Shown here one piece after another: positions 52,601-61,600 of a DNA stretch of 64,000 nt. Below the pieces are notes generated by a model. It saw only the letters and a program-made list of their open reading frames with translations. It had not been told where the DNA came from and did no database searches. Numbering within the stretch: position 1 is the stretch's first letter; every line of letters begins with the position of its first letter. The DNA is from Gari tellinella (Eukaryota; Mollusca; Bivalvia; Cardiida; Psammobiidae). The stretch lies in contig OV277860.1 of assembly GCA_922989275.2 (NCBI GenBank), positions 47,686,400-47,750,399 on the forward strand, written 5' to 3'. Made by a program: the position numbers and the translations under genes.

Positions 52601-55600
52601 GATATACTCCCCTTATCTGAAGCTCTGATGTTATATAAGGACTCAATTCTAGCTATGGCCTCAAGCTGATTTTACAATACAACCCGCCCCACCCACAACC
52701 CCTCATTACTAATTTTTTTTTAGTATTGAAGACAGATAGTCAGCCTGTTTTAAGCTACCATTCTGGTAGAATAAAAGAATAAATCTTTACATAAAAGGGC
52801 CCTTTCTATGCTAGAAGCCAATACATGTATAATTTGCAAACAATGAAGACCCTGATCAGAGGGTCTAGGGATACTGAAGGAGTCCTCTGCTCAGAGTCTA
52901 CATTGTTCGTTTTACTGATATGTTTAAATCAAATTTCTAAAAATCAACATTAAATGAAAACTTTTTCAAAAGAAAATTAGTCCATTCAGCATAGAATAAG
53001 TTAACCCATTACTCCATAAGCATGCCTTTTTACACATCTAATTTAATCCTCCACTGAAAAAAATAGTTCCACTTTATGCAGTCAAGAATATTTACTATAA
53101 TAAATCTTTTCTATATCCTAGCAGAGAGTAGCTTAAAGCAGGCTGAAAGTTAAGCAGAATGTGCCTGCTTTAAGCGGTCACCTGTCTTAAAACAAGAAAC
53201 AGGCTATGGGGTAATGGATTAATGGATACAATTCTAACCCATTACCCCCAGGGTTATAGATAAGGTTTTGCATTAATTGGGTATTTACTCCCTCTATTTT
53301 CTAAGAATTGGGTTTTCTGAATTTCAATTGAGTATCCAAAAAACCGTTACTCCATCAATTTGATATGAATTGCTTTTTTACTCTATTTTTTTTTTCATTT
53401 AATACAAAACACAAGCTGATTGTTTGATGTACTGTACCCTCGTTTGCCCACACTCGATAATTTCAGTTTCGATCTCATTTCAACACAAATGCAACAGCTC
53501 ATGTTTGTGTAGGAAAACTAGGATTCATTAATTTCCAGCCACGGAAACTTTAAAAGCCATTCCAGGATTCCTTTACCGTAACTTTGCTAACTTTAGCACT
53601 GTCGTGTTTCTTTGGTGACTTACAGATTCGGGACAAAAGATCGTCGATTATGTCAGTAACATTAAACAACCTCTTTTTTGGCTGTTACATGCATCATTCA
53701 AAATTTCATTCACGACACCGTTACAAATTATTTCTGGTTCGTTCGCGGAAGGCTGAACGTAATTGAATAATGTGGGGTTTTTGTTGCGCTTTTCCCGTCC
53801 GCGCGATGCCATTTTTTGACAGAAGAAATACTGGCAGACGATGTGACTGGTTTACTAATTAAACGAGCTAACAAAAAGCGGCGCTGCATAAATCCGATAG
53901 GCTATTACTTGGAAATAAATAACCAGTCTAACCGGTGTATCGGTAAAATATTAACCCGGTGTCGTAGTAAACATCCCGTCATTAAACTTGAGAAATGCGA
54001 CTAATTGCGTACGATACGCGCCTGCTTGAATTCTTTTGCGTAAACCCTTTCAATAATTGATTTTCAGTACGCATGGATTTGAAAGTAATTGCTTTTCTAC
54101 TGTATTTAATTGCGTATTTACGCAAATACGCGCCTTATCTATAACCCTGCATTACCCCATAGCTGTTTCTAGTTTTGAGAATAGGTTGCAACTTAAAGCA
54201 GGTTGAAAGTAAATCAGAATGCGCCTTAACTGACCATCTGCTAGAATCTGCTAGAATAAGGAAAATATTTTTTCTGGTACATATTCGTGACTGTATAAAT
54301 TGGATCTATTTTCTTCAGTGGAGGAATAAATTAAAGGCGTAAAACGGCGTATTTATGGGGTAATGGGTTAAGGCATTACCTTGTCTGTCAAGACAGTTGA
54401 TATCCAGTCCATAAGCATTGTATCTGCCAGTGAGATCTTGATTACCCTTCCTGTCCCAGCCTTCTATATCGTAACCATAGGGACTGTAACCATCCATGTC
54501 GTAACCATAGCGATCATACCCATACATGTCAAACCCTTTCTCATTATATCCATCTCTGTTGAAGCCTTGAGAAAATAAAATCATGAACATTTTATGAGCT
54601 GCTTAAACCCCTTCACTGCCTTACCCTGAGTACAACGGTTACATGCAGTGGCCCCTCTCTACAACAACAATCAATGGAAGACAAAGATTGTGTAAGTTGT
54701 TTGGAGTTGTTACAGGGAGGGATATGGCTTTCATATGCAGACAACTTGAATCCAGATCAGATGCTGCATAACGTGGCGTCTGATCTGGATTCGAGGTGTT
54801 TGTCACTTTCCATTGTTGTTGTTTTTCCAGTCAAAATGCCCAATTTAAGCAGATGATATTGCAGACATGAAAAAGTTGGACATAATTGTCTTGTTTGGGG
54901 AACAGCGGCACGCTTCTTCTGAGGAGGGAATCGTTGTTCAGAGATTCATTGTAGGGAGGGAGCACTGTATTGGCAAACAGTTTGGATCCTGATCAGATAC
55001 TGCGTTACGACACTCATTTCAATATTTCTTCAGTCAATAGATCTAAAATTTAAATCTGAGAAGTAAAAGCAGACGATAATTGTATAAAGCAGATGACCTC
55101 ATGGCAGTGAACACATTTCATATGCTACAATCAACAAACTATAATTATAATACCACACACCAATTACAGTAAAACCTCTCTATTATGACCACTAAAATAA
55201 GACTGGTTGTATAAAAGACAGGTAACTGCTTAAAGCAAGGTGACAGTAACACAGAAAGCTCCAGTAGGAGCTTTCTGTATTACGGTCACCTTGCTTTAAG
55301 CAGTCACCTGTTCTAAACTCCTACTAATGAACACAATTTAGTGGTTGTAATAGAGAGGTTCTACTGTATATGTACCATTAGTCCTATATCAATATATACT
55401 TACCATTTGTTCTATATCCATCTTCATTGAAACCTCGTCTGTCATATCCATTAGTGTCATAGCCAAGGTCATTGAATCCGCCTACAAAGTTGTCGGCCCC
55501 TACTGGGGTCACGTCTCCTCTGCTTGGCCCCCTTCCTCCTGTACTTGTCGTTGTTTTGTTACAAGGCTTCCCTACAGAACAACACTCAAACCTGTATTTA

Positions 55601-58600
55601 CCCCATTACCCCATAAATATGGTGGTTTTTTTTTACACTTTTTATTCATTTCTCCACTGAAGGAAAAACTTACAATTTATACAGTCATGAATATGTATAA
55701 TTAGAAATATTTTCTATATCCTAGCAGATGGTAGCTTAAATCAGGCTGGAAGTAAAGCAGAATGTGCCTAAAGGCACATTCTGCTTTACTTTCAACCTGC
55801 ATTAAGTGCTCAAATATCTTATATAGGGATATGGGGTAATGGGTTAACTCATACAAATGGATCAAATTCAGTTTCCAATTACATCTAGTCCATTTTTGAC
55901 TAATAAAGGTTTTTTGTGTGTGTTTTTTTGCAAATTGTTGGGCCTGCTCAGAAACGAAACATTTGGCCCATTGGATCCTGTTTCTATTGATATAAAGAAG
56001 GCTAAGTCTATTTCAGACAAAGACATTAAATGAATGTTGAAAAAATGTGAAGAATAGGTATGGGCCAAGTCTATGCCAAAATTCCTTGTTCCAAAAATGA
56101 CAGGGCAGGGCTGCCATAAGTTGACATGAAAAATCCTAAGATTTCCAAATTTGCATTTTTCAAGTGCGAGTTTACAAATCGTACCTTTACCCCATAGCCT
56201 GTATCTAGTTTTGTTGACATGCGACTACTAAAAGAAGGCTGTAAGTAAAGCAGAATGTGCCTTAAGGCACATTCTGCTTTACTTTCAGCTGCTTTAAGCT
56301 ACCATGTACTGGAAAAAAAATCCGAAGATTTAGGAAAAATCCGGAGAAATGGCAGCCCTGACAGGGTAGTCAAAATCCATGGTCCCAAGGTTATAAAACT
56401 TTTAAAATTGAGTCTGAGATTGTTCTCAAGCATTTGATTGGTCAAATTTGAGCTTTTGCTCAGCAAAAGCTCAAACCTGACCAATCAAATACTTGAGAAT
56501 GATCTCAGACTCAACTCAAAAGCCTTATAACCTTGGACCCTGGGCCAAAAAATGTTTATTCTTACATCAAGAATGGACAGTACAAGTTGTCTTACCTTTT
56601 CCCGGAGCTAGGTACGTTACACAGAGGTCAGCTTCAAGGTCAATGATGGCAACTGGCGGCACATTGAAGGGTACCATGGGAATGTTCTGGAAGGCTGATG
56701 GGTATGTGAACTTGTTCCTGCCCTTCTGTTGCCACCACCAATACAACATGTCAACATAGGCATGGATTGTGTAAAACACAGGATCATACGAGGCTGCACG
56801 GGTCGCCATATCTCCTCCTATGTAAGTATGAATGTAGGACACGTAGGCTTCCAGACACATGCTCATTTCTGTGTAGTCCTCGCTAGCAAGGGCCACTGAC
56901 AACTCGATCAGCGAAGGAAGTTTGACATTTTCGTTAAAATTTCTACTAATGCATGGCCGCCATGAGTTAGGCAATCCAAAAGGATGGTCAATTACACAGC
57001 CATCGATTCCATTCCCACCAAAGTAGTTCGGCTGCCAGAGAATGGACTGAGAGAAGTTCCCTACATCAGTTGTGAAGTCATAGTATGGAAGAGTGATTTT
57101 ACAGTCTATTTCCTGAAGTTTCTGTTCAAGTTTTCTCAGGAATAATCGGTGCCATGGTAAAAAGTAAGGTCCTCCATTAGAGTGCATGGTGTGTCTCATG
57201 TAAATGTCACGGAACTCCTCCCATGGGTTACCAGGGCCAACAAGTCTTAATTGTTGGATAGCAGCTTGAAACTGAAGCAACTCTGCGGCGGTCATGTCTC
57301 TGATCTCTTTTCGCACAGCTTTTTGGGAACAGCTGAAAAATGATAATCTCACTTTAGCAAATGTACTGTAATGATCCTAAGTATTGGGACATACAGGCCT
57401 GAGCATACAATGTAGATGCTGATCAGGGTCTACACTGTTTGCATTCAGTTTCCACCTTTTGAAAAAGAAATACTGTGTGATAAAAGCACTAAGTTCACAT
57501 TTTAGGAAAATAACAGCAGTTATACAGGGTGTCCCAGAATGCATTATTTTACTTTCAACCTGTTTTAACCCTTTGAACCCTAGTCCCGCATATAGGCATG
57601 CTTTTCAAACAGTGTACATGTGAATAGTACACTTGTCCTATGCAAACAGTGAAGACCCTGATCAGAGGGCTCTGAAAGGAGCCCTCTGATCAGGGTCTTC
57701 ACTGTTTGTCATAATGCCAAACATTGACAAAAACAACCCTTAAAAGTCAGAAATGGACTAGACGAAAATGGAAACTGGAATTGTCCATTTAAAGTTTCAG
57801 GGAGGAAAGAGTTAAGTGGTCAGTTACCTGTCTTTAAATGAACTATGGGGTGAGGTGTTAATGGTGAAAATGTGTTTACCTTTGCGAATAATATTGACCC
57901 AGATGAGAAGCAAGAGTAACTCTCCCTCAGGAGTCCTCTGATCTGTGTTTACATTGTTTGCAAATGATGTATATACAGTAAAACCTAAATTGTAATAAGA
58001 ATATAAGGTGTTGAAGGTAGGTTGTTGTTTAAACCTTTGAGCCCTAGTCCCGCTTATAGGCGTCCTTTTCAAACAGTGTACATGTGAACAGTACACTTGT
58101 CCTGTGCAAACAGTGAAGACCCAGGTCAGAGGGCTCCGAAAGGAGCCCTCTGATCAGGGTCTTCACTGTTTGTCATAATGCCAAACATTGACAAAAACAA
58201 CCCTTAAAAGTCAGAAATGGACTAGACTAAAATGGAAACTGGAATTGTCCATCTAAGGTTTCAGGGAGGAAAGAGTTAAAGACATACGCTCCCAAATAAA
58301 AAAATGTTGAAAAATAAACTTCTTAAATACCTTGATTACTATATATTTCTGGTTTGCAATGCATTTATAACCACAATAATGAATTTTGACAAGTTCTTGT
58401 TGGTAAATTATGTGAAATACAGTCCTTTCCACGCAGGCACTGTTTCCAGATTTGAGAAAACTGTCCAGAGTGACATTTCTTGTAGAACACATGTTTTTGT
58501 TAATATCAGCAGCACTGTTAATTCTTGAAGTAACTAAAAATTTATTAAATGCTCTTGTATTAACATACACTCATATATTAACCAATTTAAGCAAATATTA

Positions 58601-61600
58601 GATGAATATTTCTCATTTTTAGGTCAACAGAGACCTAGTTTGGATAGTGGGGGATGCATTTTTTCTGCATAAAATCTAGGGGGTAGGGTTAGAATTTTGA
58701 CCATATTTCATAAATAAGCATGATGACACATAGGTTTCTTTACATTTTCTGATGGGTACTGGAGTAATTCTCATTTCTGCCAAGTTAAGAAAAAAAATAT
58801 TATGGGTGATTATAACTATTTAGTAATTTTAGATAGAGAGGTTTTACTAATTTCTTTTTTGCACAGAATAAAACTGTCTCTCTTGATTCTTATTTTATAT
58901 TTCAGTATGCATGGATACTGAATAAGAAAAATTGGTCAATTGTTTACTCAATGAAAGAATGGTCATGTGATGTGACCATATCTGTACCTGCATACAAACT
59001 GGCCTGAGCTCTCACAGGTACATTCCTGACATCCGAGATTAGCCTTCTCTCCGACCTCGTATTTCCTGCCATCTATCATACAGATAGACTCACTCTTACC
59101 ACAGTCTGCGTCCTTACACGTGACACCAGGATAGAAGGCTATGACCTCCAACTTCTTGTTACCAATCACCTGTCTGTGTGTCGACTGGCACTCTGACAGA
59201 GAAATCTCCTGTAACATAGAGAAACACAGAGAACTTAGTTTCACATAAACTGTAACCATAGAGAAACACAAAGAACTTAGTTTCACATAAACTGTAAACC
59301 CAATTCTACGCTAGAATTCAATATATGCCTACTTACAGTGGAGAATCTGTTATTCTTTCCCATTTAAACGCAAACGTATGCAAACGCAAAGCACTAAAAC
59401 GTAGAAAAGAACAACTTTTGGACAATTCTGATAATTCTTGTTTATCTTGGTGGCAAACAGTTTGGAGCCTGATCAGATGCCGGGTTACCCCGCGTCTGAT
59501 CTGGCTCCAAACTGTTTGCACTGCAAATAATAGTTTTAGCGTAAACGCGTTTATTGGGAAAGAATAACAGATTCTCCACTGTAAGATGTTACAATGAATC
59601 TTCAAGGTTGACTATTACAATTGCAATACTCGGTGTGTGATCAGAATTTAAACTGTTCAAAATTGGAAGAAATAAAAACTGACAAAATTAACGTACAATA
59701 CCAATTATAAGCAGGCGACAATAAGGCTGTGAATACTAACCCTTGTACATCTAGTGGCGTGTAAATGCGCCATAAACAAACTGTTCTGGTGAAAGGCTAG
59801 CTCGTCCTGTGCGAACTGTGTAGACCCTGATCAGAGGGGCCATGTAGGAGCCCTCTTGTCAGGGGTTTCATTTTTTGTTTGTTAACAGTATAAGCATTGT
59901 TCTGAAAACCATAAATCGTAGTTAAAATGGACTTGGCTTAATTGGAAACAGGAATTGCACATATGATGTTTCAGGGGTGAAAGTGTTAACTGGCGCAACT
60001 GGTACCAATCTTTATATATTATACCATATAACGTCGAGTTAGGCCTATCGTCTGCATCAAGTTGTCGTGTGCGATATTTTCAACGCTGTCTTTTATGCCC
60101 TTCATCTTTGAATTTAAGGCATTTTGATTGAAGAACCATTGAATTGACAAACAGTTTAAATCCTGAGGGTTATTAAATGTTTGATCTGCATAAAAACTGT
60201 TTAATCCATTACCCCATAAATAGGCCTTTTAACGCCTTTAATTCATTCCTTAACTGCAGAAAATGTTCTTATTTATGTAGTAAAGAATATGAAGAATAAG
60301 AAATATTTTCTATATTCTAGCAGATTTTAAGTTAAAGCAGGCTGAAAGTAAAGCAGAATGACCCTTTAAGGGGCATTCTGCTTTACTTTCAACCTGTTTT
60401 AAGTGGTCACATATCTTCAAAACTAGGAACAGGCTATGGGGTAATGGGTTAAATAACCCTCTGATCAAGGTCTTCACTGTTAGCTTTACTTTTATTTTTC
60501 TGAAATATATTCTATAGGAGCTATCTGCTTTATATGACTATGGACAAAAGGGTTAGAGTCATTCTATATATACCTTGCAGCCAAATGTTTCATTCTGGGT
60601 GCTGTTGACGATATCCTCCACTCTGAGAGAGTACTGCCTGAAGCAACAAGCTCCCTTCACAGCTACGGCCTGGCACTCGTCTAATGTCTCATAGTTGTTC
60701 ACATTTCCCCCACAACCTGAGTAAAATAAGAATTGATTTTTACACCTCATGCACAAGAATTTCACTGAATTAAATGTCTCGTTTGTGCCACCTTTACCCA
60801 TCTGTGTATAACATGTAGATGACATCTCATATTTGTTTATAACATTTACATGACATATTATACATGTGTATGACATGTACATGACTTTTCAAATTTGTGT
60901 ATAGCATGTGTATGACATATCATACCTGTGTGTAACATCTACATGACCTATCACATATGAGCATACCATGTTCATGACTTCTCATAGCTGTATATATGAA
61001 ATGTACATGACATACATCTGTGTATAACATGAACATTACCAATACCTGTGAATAATATTATGACCCATCACATCTGTGTATAACATATTATACAAGACAT
61101 CCCATATCTGTGTGTAACATGTAAATGACATCTCGTATCTGTGTATAACATGTACATGCCATCTCATATATCGATATGTGTATAACATGTACATGTACAT
61201 GACATCTCGTATCTGTGTATAACATGTACATGGCATCTCATATCTGTGTATAACATGTACATGACATCCCATATATGTGTGTAACATGTAAATGACATCT
61301 CGTATCTGTGTATAACATGTACATGCCATCTCATATATCGATATGCGTATAACATGTACATGACATCTCATATCTGTGTATAACATGTACATGGCATCTC
61401 CTATCTGTGTATAACATGTATATGACATATCATTATCTGTGTATAACATGTACATGACATCTCATATCTGTTTATAACATGTACAAGTTATCTCATATAT
61501 GTGTATAACATGTACATGACATCTCATATCTGTGTATAACATGTATATGGCATCTCATATCTGTGTATAACATCTACATGACCTATCACAACTGAGTATA

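Larger units (their letters stand above)
51934..54379 (-). other. Intron 6: nested MITEs and the 901-bp TIR element
   Basis: F5 in F1 (51971-52133, CATAAA duplication), F1 with SINE tail (to about 52437), F5 52438-52630, a decayed stretch including an F2-like core (about 52840-52910), F1 about 52998-53222, the TIR element 53249-54149 splitting another F1 that ends at 54371. Confidence 0.7.

Noticed and set aside
53584..54004. Two short plus-strand frames of 60-62 codons
   Set aside because: Inside the 901-bp TIR element, with no recognisable domain.
3199..60452. Dozens of strong hairpins resembling bacterial terminators or CRISPR-like repeats
   Set aside because: They are cores of dispersed MITEs with transposon ends and target duplications. 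Spacing is irregular, there are no spacers, and the gene structure is eukaryotic.
61036..61455. Open frame rich in Cys, Tyr, His and Met (CHVHVIHRYEM)
   Set aside because: It is a translation of the 31-bp minisatellite.
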